A stretch of DNA of 64,000 bases from Bacteroidetes bacterium MedPE-SWsnd-G1 (GTDB lineage: Bacteria > Bacteroidota > Bacteroidia > Flavobacteriales > Flavobacteriaceae). Positions 1 to 7,925 of this stretch are shown here, piece after piece (position 1 is the stretch's first letter; each line of letters starts with the position of its first letter). The notes under the pieces were generated by a model. That model made no database searches, had not been told where the DNA came from, and saw nothing but the letters and a program-made list of their open reading frames with translations. A program made the position numbers and the translations under genes. The stretch is from positions 1 through 64,000 of the forward strand of contig MPDD01000002.1 in the NCBI GenBank assembly GCA_001874265.1, given 5' to 3'.

Positions 1-2
1 AT

Positions 3-956
3 GGTACCTGGGATAAGTCGGATATTGTTGGAATGAACCCAAAAGAAGATTGGATGTTAGAATATGAGTATGCGAGGTCGGCTTTACAGAATGGATTAAT
101 ATTGGAAGAAAAGTTTGGAACCAACCCGTACAAATTTGGAATGATTGGAAGTACCGATGCGCATACCTCACTTGCAACTACCAGAGAAGAAAATTATTAC
201 GGAAAAGCATCTCACTTGGAACCAGAAGGAGATCGCTGGGAACATGTAATTATTGGTTCCCTTAGCGGTAATCCAGAATTATCCAGTTATTCTTACGAAT
301 CAATTGGAGCAGGGCTTGCGGCAGTTTGGTCGGAAGAGAATAGTCGTACTGGGATTTTTGATGCAATGACTCGAAAAGAGACTTATGCAACTACCGGTAC
401 AAGAATCATTGTTAGAATGTTCGGTGGATGGGATTTCACGGAATCAGATATGGATGAAAACTACGTAAATACAGGTTATGAAAAAGGAGTACCAATGGGT
501 GGTGATTTAACTACTGCCCCTAAAGGAAAGACTCCTATATTTATGATTAAATCTTCAAAAGATATTGATGGTGCCAACCTTGATAGAGTTCAAGTAGTAA
601 AGGGTTGGGTAGATAAAAACGGCGAGCGAAAAGAAAAAGTTTACGACGTGGCCGTATCCGATGATAGAATTATTGACAAAGCAGGAAAATGTAGCACTCC
701 AGTCGGGAATACTGTAGATGTTACCAATGCAACATATACAAATTCAATTGGAGATGTTGAATTAGAAACACTTTGGTCAGATCCGGATTTTGATCCAAGT
801 CTTAGAGCTTTTTATTATGTTAGAGTATTGGAAATTCCAACTCCTACTTGGCAAGCCTATGATGCCAAAAGATTTGGAGTAAAAATGCCAGATACCGTTG
901 AAATGATGGCACAGGAAAGAGCCTATACTTCTCCAATTTGGTATACGCCAAAATAA
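3..956 (+). CDS. DUF3604 family protein, C-terminal part (5' end outside window)
   Basis: The reading frame is open from base 3, so the true start lies upstream and only the last 318 or so residues are present. The visible part matches the C-terminal region of DUF3604 proteins: a GMIGSTDAHTSL segment with conserved Asp and His, then a run ending ERAYTSPIWYTPK that is characteristic of the family end. DUF3604 proteins are distant relatives of PHP-type metal-dependent hydrolases; their substrate is not established. Whether this copy carries a signal peptide cannot be seen. It is followed after 77 bp by a prolyl isomerase and a HupE-like protein on the same strand. I recall this trio from other marine bacteria, often near arylsulfatase genes, but could not check that here. 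The family call is firm; the function is unknown. Confidence 0.85.
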   Translation, partial: GTWDKSDIVGMNPKEDWMLEYEYARSALQNGLILEEKFGTNPYKFGMIGSTDAHTSLATTREENYYGKASHLEPEGDRWEHVIIGSLSGNPELSSYSYESIGAGLAAVWSEENSRTGIFDAMTRKETYATTGTRIIVRMFGGWDFTESDMDENYVNTGYEKGVPMGGDLTTAPKGKTPIFMIKSSKDIDGANLDRVQVVKGWVDKNGERKEKVYDVAVSDDRIIDKAGKCSTPVGNTVDVTNATYTNSIGDVELETLWSDPDFDPSLRAFYYVRVLEIPTPTWQAYDAKRFGVKMPDTVEMMAQERAYTSPIWYTPK

Positions 957-978
957 AAAAATAAACTACTTTTATACT

Positions 979-1005
979 AGGGATAATTTCTTGTAAATTG
1001 TCCCT
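979..1005 (+). terminator. Stem-loop between DUF3604 and prolyl isomerase genes
   Basis: Two 11-base arms (AGGGATAATTT and AAATTGTCCCT) pair with one G-U wobble around a five-base loop, 22 bases after the DUF3604 stop and 28 bases before the next start. The following bases are A/T-rich but there is no clean T-run. It could be a weak terminator, an attenuator or an RNA-processing site that sets the ratio of the two products. Confidence 0.45.
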
Positions 1006-1033
1006 ATAATTTTGACTAAAAATCAACCTTTAC

Positions 1034-1861
1034 ATGAAAAAGTTTTTAAAAGAACCCTTATTCCACTTTCTACTAATAGGAACCTTATTATTCGGATTGT
1101 TCTATATCATCAATCCTTCAGAGGACAAAGAAGAAATTATTATTGATACCGATTTGGTAAATGAATTGGTCGCAAAATGGGGCCAAAAACGAAATAGAGA
1201 ACCTTCTTTAAACGAAGTAAAAGGGTTAATAAGTGAATATTTAGAGCAAGAGATTTTTTATAGAGAGGCTTTAAAAATGAATCTAGATCATAATGATGAA
1301 ATTGTAAAGAGACGTTTGGCTCAGAAAATGCAATTTATTTCGGATGAATTGGCCGAGACCCTTCAACCTACTGAAAAAATGCTAAGAGATTTCTATGAAG
1401 AAAATAAAGATGATTATAAAAAACCTGCAATCTTCACATTAGAACAACTCTATTTTAGTCCCGATAAACGAGATGATGCAACTGCGGATGCTAAAAAAAT
1501 AATAGCCTCAAATAATATTCCTGAAAAAGCAGATGGGCTTTCTCTGCCAAAAAAATATGAGAACACTTCAGGGACTAAAATTGCCATCGATTTTGGAACT
1601 CGATTTGCAAATACAATAGACACGTTAAAAATTGGAACTTGGCAAGGGCCAATTAATTCTGGTTTTGGAGTGCACTTGGTAAAAGTCCATGAAAAAATAC
1701 CTGCTGGATATTATTCATTTGAAGAAACACAGCGTAATGTAGTATTGGATTATAACTTTGAAGCGAATAATAAATTCAAAAATCAATTATTAAACTCCCT
1801 ATTAGAGAATTATGAGGTTGTTTATGATTTGGAATCAAAAGAATTGATGGATGAAAACTAG
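1034..1861 (+). CDS. Membrane-anchored parvulin-type peptidyl-prolyl isomerase (PpiC/SurA-like)
   Basis: The product is 275 residues. An N-terminal hydrophobic segment (about residues 9-27) fits a signal anchor, so the rest should face the periplasm. Residues 40-130 are a SurA_N-like helical region (SEYLEQEIFYREALKMNLD), and residues 130-245 resemble a parvulin/PpiC domain, including the ending GPINSGFGVHLVKVHE. The rotamase core is short compared with textbook parvulins, so activity is not certain. Such proteins assist folding of exported proteins. The last 11 bases overlap the start of the next gene, a sign of translational coupling with the HupE-like protein. The same gene order with DUF3604 suggests that all three act together, perhaps in assembling a periplasmic or membrane enzyme. 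Confidence 0.8.
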   Translation: MKKFLKEPLFHFLLIGTLLFGLFYIINPSEDKEEIIIDTDLVNELVAKWGQKRNREPSLNEVKGLISEYLEQEIFYREALKMNLDHNDEIVKRRLAQKMQFISDELAETLQPTEKMLRDFYEENKDDYKKPAIFTLEQLYFSPDKRDDATADAKKIIASNNIPEKADGLSLPKKYENTSGTKIAIDFGTRFANTIDTLKIGTWQGPINSGFGVHLVKVHEKIPAGYYSFEETQRNVVLDYNFEANNKFKNQLLNSLLENYEVVYDLESKELMDEN

Positions 1862-2831
1862 ATTAATATTTCTTTTCTTATTCATTGGCCTAACGGTAAG
1901 TGCACATGAAGTTAGACCCGGCTATTTTAGCGTACTTCAGGTAAACGACTCTATATATCAGGTTACTTGGAAAGTACCCGCGATGGGAGATGCTATTCCA
2001 AAAATTTATCCTAGAGTTCCAGAAACTTGGGAAAAATTAGGGGAGCAACAGAACTTAATGTCCGGTAATCTTAGAAGAACTTTTGATTTTAAAATTACAG
2101 AACCTATAGAAGGTGGACTTATTCGATTTGATGGGCAAGAAAAAACCTTGATAGATATTTTATTGACGATTCGATTGCAAAATGGCAATCAATATTCAGT
2201 CATGATCAAACCTTCTAACCCGAGGTATACCATCCCTAAAGAACCTTCAAAATATGAAGTAGTAACTACTTATCTCATTTTGGGTGTTGAACATATTTTA
2301 ATTGGAATTGACCATCTATTTTTTGTTTTGGCATTGTTACTAATTACTGTTGGATTTAGAAAACTGATAAAAACCGTTACTGCTTTTACAATTGCGCATA
2401 GTATTACGCTATCGTTATCTGCATTGGGAGTCGTAGGATTACCTGGACCACCCGTTGAAGCCGTAATTGCCTTAAGTATCGTTTTTCTAGCCGTAGAGTT
2501 AATAAAACATTATAAAGGTGAAACAGGATTAACCATGAAATACCCTTGGGTTGTTGCCTTTACTTTTGGCTTATTACATGGATTTGGATTTGCAGGCGCC
2601 TTAGCCGATATTGGTCTTCCTCAGGCAGAAATTCCGTTAGCACTTTTATTTTTCAATGTAGGTGTTGAAGTAGGACAAATACTATTTATACTTGCTGTTC
2701 TTGGGTTTATTTTCATCTTGAAAAAATTAAAAAAATCTTGGCCCAATTGGATTCAACAAGTTACGCCTTATGCCATAGGTAGCGTTGCTGCTTTTTGGTT
2801 GATTGAGCGCGTTGTTGGGTTTTGGAGTTAA
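1851..2831 (+). CDS. HupE/UreJ family membrane protein
   Basis: The product is 326 residues: a signal peptide (about 1-18), a periplasmic beta-rich domain beginning HEVRPGYFSVLQ (about 19-125), then six or so membrane helices (about 135-325). The motif GVEHILIGIDHLFFVLALLL is typical of HupE/UreJ-like proteins, whose characterised members move nickel or cobalt; the His and Asp residues within the helices could bind metal. The N-terminal exported domain marks the long subtype, for which transport has not been shown as far as I know. The start overlaps the prolyl isomerase by 11 bases. The gene ends at a strong bidirectional terminator. A decayed copy of its last 20 or so codons lies about 1 kb downstream. 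The family is clear; the transported ion is unknown. Confidence 0.85.
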   Translation: MKTRLIFLFLFIGLTVSAHEVRPGYFSVLQVNDSIYQVTWKVPAMGDAIPKIYPRVPETWEKLGEQQNLMSGNLRRTFDFKITEPIEGGLIRFDGQEKTLIDILLTIRLQNGNQYSVMIKPSNPRYTIPKEPSKYEVVTTYLILGVEHILIGIDHLFFVLALLLITVGFRKLIKTVTAFTIAHSITLSLSALGVVGLPGPPVEAVIALSIVFLAVELIKHYKGETGLTMKYPWVVAFTFGLLHGFGFAGALADIGLPQAEIPLALLFFNVGVEVGQILFILAVLGFIFILKKLKKSWPNWIQQVTPYAIGSVAAFWLIERVVGFWS

Positions 2832-2841
2832 TAGAATTAAA

Positions 2842-2876
2842 AAAGAGTTCTAATGAAATTTTCATTAGAACTCTTT
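2842..2876. terminator. Bidirectional terminator between hupE-like and fasciclin genes
   Basis: A 35-base palindrome has perfect 17-base arms (left arm AAAGAGTTCTAATGAAA) with A-runs on the left and T-runs on the right, so it can end transcription from either side. It sits between two convergent genes, 11 bases after the hupE-like stop and 23 bases from the fasciclin stop. Confidence 0.85.
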
Positions 2877-2898
2877 AAATTTTCTAATTAAAATGATT

Positions 2899-3411
2899 TT
2901 AATTAGGCATTACAACTGAATTAATAACGTGAATAACACCGTTGCTGCCCATTACATCTGTTGCAATAATTTCACTGTAGTTGCCCTTTGCATCCTTTAA
3001 CCAAATTTTACCATCCTTACTAAGAACCGTAATTTTTTGACCATTTAGAGCTTCGAGATCTACAGATCCATTACCTTTTTTCAATGCCGCCACAACATCT
3101 TCTGCTACTAATTTACCAGATACAACATGATACGTTAAAATGTTACTAAGTGCATCTTTGTTTGCAGGCTCAAGCAATGAATTTAACGTTGCTGCATCAA
3201 TTTTAGCAAAAGCTGAATTTGTAGGTGCAAACACCGTGAAAGGTCCATCACCTTGCAAGGCTTCTACTAAATCTGCCGCTTTTAGAGCAGTTACAAGTGT
3301 ACTAAAATCTTTATTTCCACTTGCCGCATCTACAATTGTTCCCTGTGCAATGGCACTTTGAGTAAATGATAATGCAAAAACAACTGTAAGAATAAATACT
3401 AAATTTTTCAT
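2899..3411 (-). CDS. Secreted fasciclin (FAS1) domain protein
   Basis: The product is 170 residues: a signal peptide (about 1-22, ending AIAQ) and one FAS1 domain filling the rest. The conserved FAS1 pieces are GPFTVFAPTNSAFAKI near residue 56, LTYHVVSGKL near residue 91, and the ending NGVIHVINSVVMP. FAS1 domains act in adhesion and matrix contacts; in bacteria single-domain forms are periplasmic or surface-exposed, usually with unknown partners. The gene is transcribed alone, convergent with the hupE-like gene and divergent from the small duplicated gene. It interrupts what may once have been a hupE/small-gene pairing (see the pseudogene at 3837). Confidence 0.9.
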   Translation of the reverse strand: MKNLVFILTVVFALSFTQSAIAQGTIVDAASGNKDFSTLVTALKAADLVEALQGDGPFTVFAPTNSAFAKIDAATLNSLLEPANKDALSNILTYHVVSGKLVAEDVVAALKKGNGSVDLEALNGQKITVLSKDGKIWLKDAKGNYSEIIATDVMGSNGVIHVINSVVMPN

Positions 3412-3434
3412 AATGAATAAGTTTTAATGAGTTA

Positions 3435-3442
3435 CAAAGATA
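3435..3442 (-). promoter_or_regulatory. Probable -7 element of the fasciclin gene
   Basis: Read on the - strand the bases are TATCTTTG, an exact match to the Bacteroidota TAnnTTTG element, 24 bases upstream of the fasciclin start codon. No good TTTG -33 element is seen at the usual 17-23 base spacing. Confidence 0.4.
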
Positions 3443-3451
3443 AAACATATT

Positions 3452-3482
3452 TTTGTTTTGTTTAACTTTTTTACTACATTTG
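3452..3482 (+). promoter_or_regulatory. Promoter of the first 73-residue protein gene
   Basis: A TTTG at 3452-3455 and a TACATTTG at 3475-3482 are separated by 19 bases, the expected spacing for a Bacteroidota -33/-7 promoter. The start codon at 3510 follows 27 bases later, so the leader is very short. This placement excludes the longer upstream start at 3453. The equivalent sequence before the second copy is TACTTTTA at 3977, a weaker match. Confidence 0.6.
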
Positions 3483-3509
3483 TTGAACAAAAGTTATAAA
3501 TCAAACATT

Positions 3510-3731
3510 ATGAGCACATTAGAACTAATATCACAAGCCTTAGAATTTGAACAAAAAGAAAGTCAATTCAAATCTAGAAATGACAAAATTATTGCTGTTA
3601 GGGAAGCTAAGAGAATGATACTTGCTATCAACGAAATTTACAAGAAAAACAGAGATGAAAAGTTAATGACAATTATGAAAAGATTGTCCGTAATTAAAAT
3701 TAAGTTCGAAAAAAGATTACGAATCAGATAA
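3510..3731 (+). CDS. Small basic helical protein, copy 1 (unknown function)
   Basis: The product is 73 residues, highly charged and predicted helical from its pattern: it begins MSTLELISQALEFEQKES and ends with a Lys/Arg-rich tail (RLSVIKIKFEKRLRIR). There is no signal peptide, membrane segment or Cys. I chose the ATG at 3510 over an upstream in-frame start because the promoter lies between them and because copy 2 begins at the same residue. The two copies differ at only 7 of 73 positions while many silent sites differ, which indicates selection on the protein. I do not recognise the family. The basic tail would allow nucleic-acid or ribosome contact, but that is only a guess. Confidence 0.7.
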   Translation: MSTLELISQALEFEQKESQFKSRNDKIIAVREAKRMILAINEIYKKNRDEKLMTIMKRLSVIKIKFEKRLRIR

Positions 3732-3836
3732 TATTATTCCTAGTTTTTAATAGTTAATTACAATTGACGTAATTATCTTACAATATTTTGGATCTCTGAA
3801 TTTTATAGTATTGTTTAATTTATTTGCAATTTTATC

Positions 3837-3902
3837 GCGAGTGTACTTGGCAACGGAACCGTTTTTTGGATGATTGAGCGTGTTTTTGGATTTTGGTTCT
3901 AG
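3837..3902 (+). pseudogene. Decayed 3' end of a second hupE-like gene
   Basis: In one frame these bases read ASVLGNGTVFWMIERVFGFWF followed by a stop. This matches the last residues of the intact HupE-like protein upstream (SVAAFWLIERVVGFWS, then stop). At the DNA level about 34 bases around TGATTGAGCG align with roughly five mismatches. No further hupE-like coding sequence is visible upstream of it. It lies between the two copies of the 73-residue gene, so an ancestral duplication of a hupE/small-gene block followed by loss of most of one hupE copy is the simplest explanation. Confidence 0.65.
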
Positions 3903-4010
3903 CTTCGTAAGTCCTTCTTGCACTTTACCAAATTGTTATTTTTAGAGCGACATTTTTTATTGTTCATTTTTTTCGATACTTTTAATGTACAAAATTGCAA
4001 ATCGAACTAT

Positions 4011-4232
4011 ATGAGTACGTTAGAATTAATAACACAAGCATTAGAATTTGAAAAAAATGAAAGCCAATTCAAATCTAGAAATGAAAGAATTATTGCGGTA
4101 AGAGAAGCTAAGAGAATGATCCTTGCTATCAATGAAGTATATAAAAAAAATAGAGATGAAAAATTAATGGCAATTATGAAAAGATTGTCCGTAATTAAAA
4201 TTAAGTTCGAAAAACGACTACGAATTCGATAA
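4011..4232 (+). CDS. Small basic helical protein, copy 2 (unknown function)
   Basis: The product is 73 residues and about 90% identical to copy 1 at 3510, with the same start MSTLELI and the same last 19 residues. The ATG at 4011 is preferred over the long upstream extension, which has no counterpart in copy 1. Bases 4171-4214 are identical to 3670-3713 in copy 1 even at silent positions, although the rest of the gene has many silent changes. The next gene starts three bases after this stop, so copy 2 is probably co-transcribed with the ferric-reductase-like membrane protein. The function is unknown. Confidence 0.7.
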   Translation: MSTLELITQALEFEKNESQFKSRNERIIAVREAKRMILAINEVYKKNRDEKLMAIMKRLSVIKIKFEKRLRIR

Positions 4233-4235
4233 TTT

Positions 4236-4889
4236 ATGAAAACTTCGCTACCTCAAGAACAGAATTTCGCTGGAAAAATAATTCTAATTACTAGTATTTT
4301 TTCATTACTTTATGCAATTACGCGTTATCATGTTTTTGGTAATGTTCCTTGGAATGACTTTCCTTTTTTTATTCTAAATAAAGCAATTTCCTTGGCTGCA
4401 TTTATCATGTTAACATTTAACTTTTCCATTGGGCCTTTAAAAAATTTAGGACTAAATGTTAGCGAAGGTTGGTTAAACGCTCGTCAGACACTTGGAATGA
4501 CAGGTTTCTTATATGTACTAGTTCATGTACTTATGAGTTTTATGATTTTCAAACCTGAGATTTTCGGAAAATTTTTTGAAGAAGATGGCAGCCTTACGCT
4601 GTTTGCAGGATTAAGTATGTTAGGAGGTATTTTTGCTTTTGTAGTGTTGTGGGCGTATAATTTATCCTTTAAAACAACAATGAAAGAAGATGCAAAATTC
4701 ATGCGGTTTATTACCTCTCGAAAATTCTTGCTTGTAGCCTTGTTATTCTCGTTAGCTCATATATTCTTTATGGGATATGAGGGATGGTTGAAACTATCAG
4801 ATTGGCATGGAGGAATGCCTCCAATTAGTTTAGTTGCTTTTACTTTTTTCGCAATATGCTATATTATCAATTTAATTGGAAGAAAATAA
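4236..4889 (+). CDS. Ferric-reductase-like transmembrane protein
   Basis: The product is 217 residues with about six membrane helices. The segment ARQTLGMTGFLYVLVHVLMSF followed later by LLFSLAHIFFMGYEGWL gives the spaced His residues expected for b-type heme ligands in the ferric reductase-like domain, the fold shared with MsrQ and the membrane part of NADPH oxidases. There is no FAD or NAD(P) domain, so electrons must come from another protein. It begins three bases after the second small gene, which suggests an operon. Its 3' end is 12 bases from a convergent gene with no clear terminator. The substrate is unknown; I recognise the domain but no specific subfamily. Confidence 0.7.
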   Translation: MKTSLPQEQNFAGKIILITSIFSLLYAITRYHVFGNVPWNDFPFFILNKAISLAAFIMLTFNFSIGPLKNLGLNVSEGWLNARQTLGMTGFLYVLVHVLMSFMIFKPEIFGKFFEEDGSLTLFAGLSMLGGIFAFVVLWAYNLSFKTTMKEDAKFMRFITSRKFLLVALLFSLAHIFFMGYEGWLKLSDWHGGMPPISLVAFTFFAICYIINLIGRK

Positions 4890-4901
4890 GTAGTGAATCG
4901 A

Positions 4902-5951
4902 TTACAATAAAAACCTATAGTTTGCAGATACTAGGAATGATTTTCTATTTCCAATAATTCCACCTTCTGCTCTAAATTGCCATCTTTTATTCAATTGATA
5001 CTGTCCACCAACAACACCATTCCAAAGTTGTTGTACTTGTTTATCCATTCCATAACGAATAATACTGGTACCATCAACCTGATCAATAGCATCAACTATT
5101 GGGTCAAAGACCTCGTCTACTACTTTTTTCTGAGCAAAGTTTAAATCATCATAATTGGAAGCATACCAATCATTATAATCGGAAACAATTTGGTCTGCCC
5201 TATCTTCTAATCCTGGCAATGCCTCTCCTAGCGAAATTTGACCTCTTGTTTCAGCGTCCATTTTAGTACGCATTCCTCCAATCCAAAAGGCAAAATTACT
5301 TTGGGGTCTGTTTTTAAACTTAAACGTTTTACCAACGCGCACTCCTAAAACTTTTACTCGAACAGGATCGTCTAATAATTCCGGTTTATTCCAAGTCCAG
5401 TTTGCATCTACAGAAAACCACATTTTCCGAACGCCACCAGCAAACATTACTCCAAACCCTTTTGTAGTAATATTCTGTTCAACTTCTGAGCCTAATTCAA
5501 TTGGTGCTACTAAATTCACTTTTGTATTTGAAGAACCTCCACCGAACAAACCATAAACGTTAAAAAATGGCAATACCCATAAATCAGGTCTTACGTTATA
5601 AGCATAAGACGTATTCGAGTTTTCTCCAAACTCGATAAAATCAACAGGAGTTAGAGGGACATCATGATTGTCGCTTTTAAACCCTAATTGCATGTTATCA
5701 ATGGTAATATTCTGATCCATCCAAACAAAATTGGCCATTAGACCGGCAGGGAATGGAATATCGAACCCTTTTTCATAGACCTTCTGACCCCAAATAGGAA
5801 AGATATAATCATATTTCGTGTTCTTTATACTATCTCTGTATTCTTGATGCTTTTTCCCAACATCAATTGATGAATATTGCGCAACAGTCGAGTACGTTGC
5901 AAAGAATAACAATAAGCCAAATACTAATAATTTAAATGGAATCTTTTTCAT
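4902..5951 (-). CDS. Outer-membrane protein of unknown function
   Basis: The product is 349 residues with a signal peptide ending at about residue 24 (TYSTVAQ). The rest alternates hydrophobic and polar residues like beta strands and closes with SFLVSANYRFLL, a typical end for an outer-membrane barrel. A helical, acidic insert lies around residues 230-290. It is translated after the next gene upstream on the same strand, overlapping it by 20 bases. I do not recognise a named family. Its position near sulfatases and the Bat operon hints at a shared role, but no partner is evident from the sequence. Confidence 0.65.
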   Translation of the reverse strand: MKKIPFKLLVFGLLLFFATYSTVAQYSSIDVGKKHQEYRDSIKNTKYDYIFPIWGQKVYEKGFDIPFPAGLMANFVWMDQNITIDNMQLGFKSDNHDVPLTPVDFIEFGENSNTSYAYNVRPDLWVLPFFNVYGLFGGGSSNTKVNLVAPIELGSEVEQNITTKGFGVMFAGGVRKMWFSVDANWTWNKPELLDDPVRVKVLGVRVGKTFKFKNRPQSNFAFWIGGMRTKMDAETRGQISLGEALPGLEDRADQIVSDYNDWYASNYDDLNFAQKKVVDEVFDPIVDAIDQVDGTSIIRYGMDKQVQQLWNGVVGGQYQLNKRWQFRAEGGIIGNRKSFLVSANYRFLL

Positions 5952-6702
5952 TCTTTTCTTTTAAGTTCTTTTCTTCTTCTTTTTTCAATCGTTCTTTTTC
6001 CGCTCGCTTCTCTTTTGCCTTATTTTTCCCTATTGGAATGTTCACTTTTACAAAAATAGAATTGTGCTTCGTTCCATCCTTATCTTTATAGGCGTTTACG
6101 AATCCATAGGAGTATTTTGCTCCAATAGTCATTCCTTCTCCTTTCTTTAATTGATATCCAAATCCAGCAATGGCTCCCACATCTATTCTATTCATAGCGT
6201 CTCTATTGTCCTCTTGAATTCGAACCTCCAATTCGTCTTGAATTCCATTAAATTCAACATAAGCCTTAGTTACTAACCCAAATTGCAATCCTCCTTCAAC
6301 ATAAATATGGTCTTCAAATTCATATTTCATTTGTGCTGGAACCAAAAATCCACGAACAACTTGATCATATTGCCCTTCCAAACCTTCATGAATTGTTGCC
6401 CCAATAAAATTCAAATCATTAGTAGTTAAATCTCCCACTCCAATTTGTGATTTTACCAATACTCCTGTATCTAAATACCAATTATTCTTAACCCTAATAT
6501 CAAAATAAAAACCAAGATTCAAATCTGAAGTCATTTGTTTGGTCTCTAAACCACTTATCGAAGAAAAATTAAACCCACCCTCTAATCCAAACTCAAGTCC
6601 GTCAGAATTTAATTTATCTCCTAAAAGCAACGAGATAAGTACTTGAGAATGCATAGTGACTCCAAATAACACAAAACAAAGGAGTATTACCTTCTTTTTC
6701 AT
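5932..6702 (-). CDS. Outer-membrane beta-barrel protein with a charged C-terminal tail
   Basis: The product is 256 residues: a signal peptide (about 1-19, ending TMHSQ), then a barrel with strands such as GLEFGLEGGFNFSSI and GEGMTIGAKYSYGFV, resembling the porin-like/PorT-like small barrels of Bacteroidota. Unusually the barrel-like part ends around residue 225 (FVKVNIPIGK) and is followed by about 30 residues rich in Lys and Glu, which would have to sit in the periplasm. The gene overlaps the following one by 20 bases, so the tail-coding sequence doubles as the start region of its neighbour. The upstream gap to the divergent moxR gene is 236 bases and probably holds both promoters, but I see no convincing pair there. 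Confidence 0.7.
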   Translation of the reverse strand: MKKKVILLCFVLFGVTMHSQVLISLLLGDKLNSDGLEFGLEGGFNFSSISGLETKQMTSDLNLGFYFDIRVKNNWYLDTGVLVKSQIGVGDLTTNDLNFIGATIHEGLEGQYDQVVRGFLVPAQMKYEFEDHIYVEGGLQFGLVTKAYVEFNGIQDELEVRIQEDNRDAMNRIDVGAIAGFGYQLKKGEGMTIGAKYSYGFVNAYKDKDGTKHNSIFVKVNIPIGKNKAKEKRAEKERLKKEEEKNLKEKNEKDSI

Positions 6703-6938
6703 AATATTAAATTTAGGTAGTTATAAATGCTAATATAGTTTATTTCATCAACTTTTAATAAAACAACTCTGTCATTAGTATATTAAAGATCAATGTTGTC
6801 TAGGTTATTTAACTAATTAGTATAAATCGGTATTTATCTGATTGAAAAGGGAATTTTCTATTTAACCTTTGAATTGGAAAATATACTCTAAAATAGTAAG
6901 ATTAATTTACCTATATTTAATGCACTAAAACAATTGCA

Positions 6939-7910
6939 ATGAATACACTTCAACAAATAAATACGCTTAAAGAGCGTATGTCTCAATCCATTATTGGTCA
7001 AAATAAATTAGTAAGCAGATTAATTCTAATTCTTTTAGCGAATGGAAATGTGTTGCTAGAGGGGTTACCAGGTTTAGCCAAGACAAGGGCCATAAAATCC
7101 TTGGCAAAAGAATTAGATTGCGGATTAAGTAGAATTCAATTTACGCCCGACTTACTACCTTCTGATATTACGGGAACAGAAATTTACCAACCTGAAACTG
7201 AAGACAAATTTATCTTTCAACAAGGACCTATTTTTAACAATTTGATTTTAGCCGATGAGATCAATCGTTCTCCTGCTAAGGTGCAATCGGCTTTGCTAGA
7301 AGCTATGGAAGAGCGGCAAGTTTCTGTTGCTGGAAAGACCTACAAAATGGAGCCTCTATTTATGGTCATGGCAACACAGAACCCAGTTGAACAAGAAGGA
7401 ACATATCCTCTGCCAGAGGCTCAAATGGATCGATTCTTAATGCACGTTACAATCGATTATCCAGATGACACTTCCGAATTAGCTATCATGCGATTGAATC
7501 GTGGAGAGCAAATGCCAACTAAAAAGAAAAAAGAGAAGGTAGAAAAATTGTCTCCTCAAATTATTTTTGATGCCAGAGAAGAAATTAACAAAGTGACTAT
7601 CTCAGAAAATATGGAGAAGTACATTGTAGATATTATCTCTGCAACTCGATATCCTTCGAAATACAGCGAACAATTAGATAGTTGGTTAGATTTTGGAGGC
7701 AGTCCTAGAGCCACAATAGCCATTGACAGAGCCTCTAGAACCCATGCATGGATGAGCGGAAATAATTTTGTGAGCCCAGATGATGTTAGAGCAGTTGTAC
7801 ATGACTGTTTACGACATAGAATTATGTTGAGTTATGAAGCCAACGCCGAAGGTGTTTCTGCCGATGAAGTGATTGACGCACTATTGAAACAAGTGGCGGT
7901 AATTGCATAA
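6939..7910 (+). CDS. MoxR family AAA+ ATPase
   Basis: The product is 323 residues with an AAA+ core: Walker A GLPGLAKT (residues 42-49), Walker B LILADE (102-107), the sensor segment MATQNP (144-149) and the C-terminal helical lid. These are the hallmarks of the MoxR family, cytosolic chaperone-like ATPases that work with von Willebrand factor A (VWA) proteins to mature or load metal into other proteins. It is the first gene of a six-gene operon with DUF58, DUF4381-like, BatA, BatB/C and BatD genes; all following gaps are 15 bases or less. The partners for this copy are presumably the two VWA proteins encoded just downstream. Confidence 0.95.
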   Translation: MNTLQQINTLKERMSQSIIGQNKLVSRLILILLANGNVLLEGLPGLAKTRAIKSLAKELDCGLSRIQFTPDLLPSDITGTEIYQPETEDKFIFQQGPIFNNLILADEINRSPAKVQSALLEAMEERQVSVAGKTYKMEPLFMVMATQNPVEQEGTYPLPEAQMDRFLMHVTIDYPDDTSELAIMRLNRGEQMPTKKKKEKVEKLSPQIIFDAREEINKVTISENMEKYIVDIISATRYPSKYSEQLDSWLDFGGSPRATIAIDRASRTHAWMSGNNFVSPDDVRAVVHDCLRHRIMLSYEANAEGVSADEVIDALLKQVAVIA

Positions 7911-7925
7911 TTCTATAATTTGCTT

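Noticed and set aside
3453-3509. Upstream in-frame extension of the first small gene
   Set aside because: A promoter lies within it and the second copy has no matching extension.
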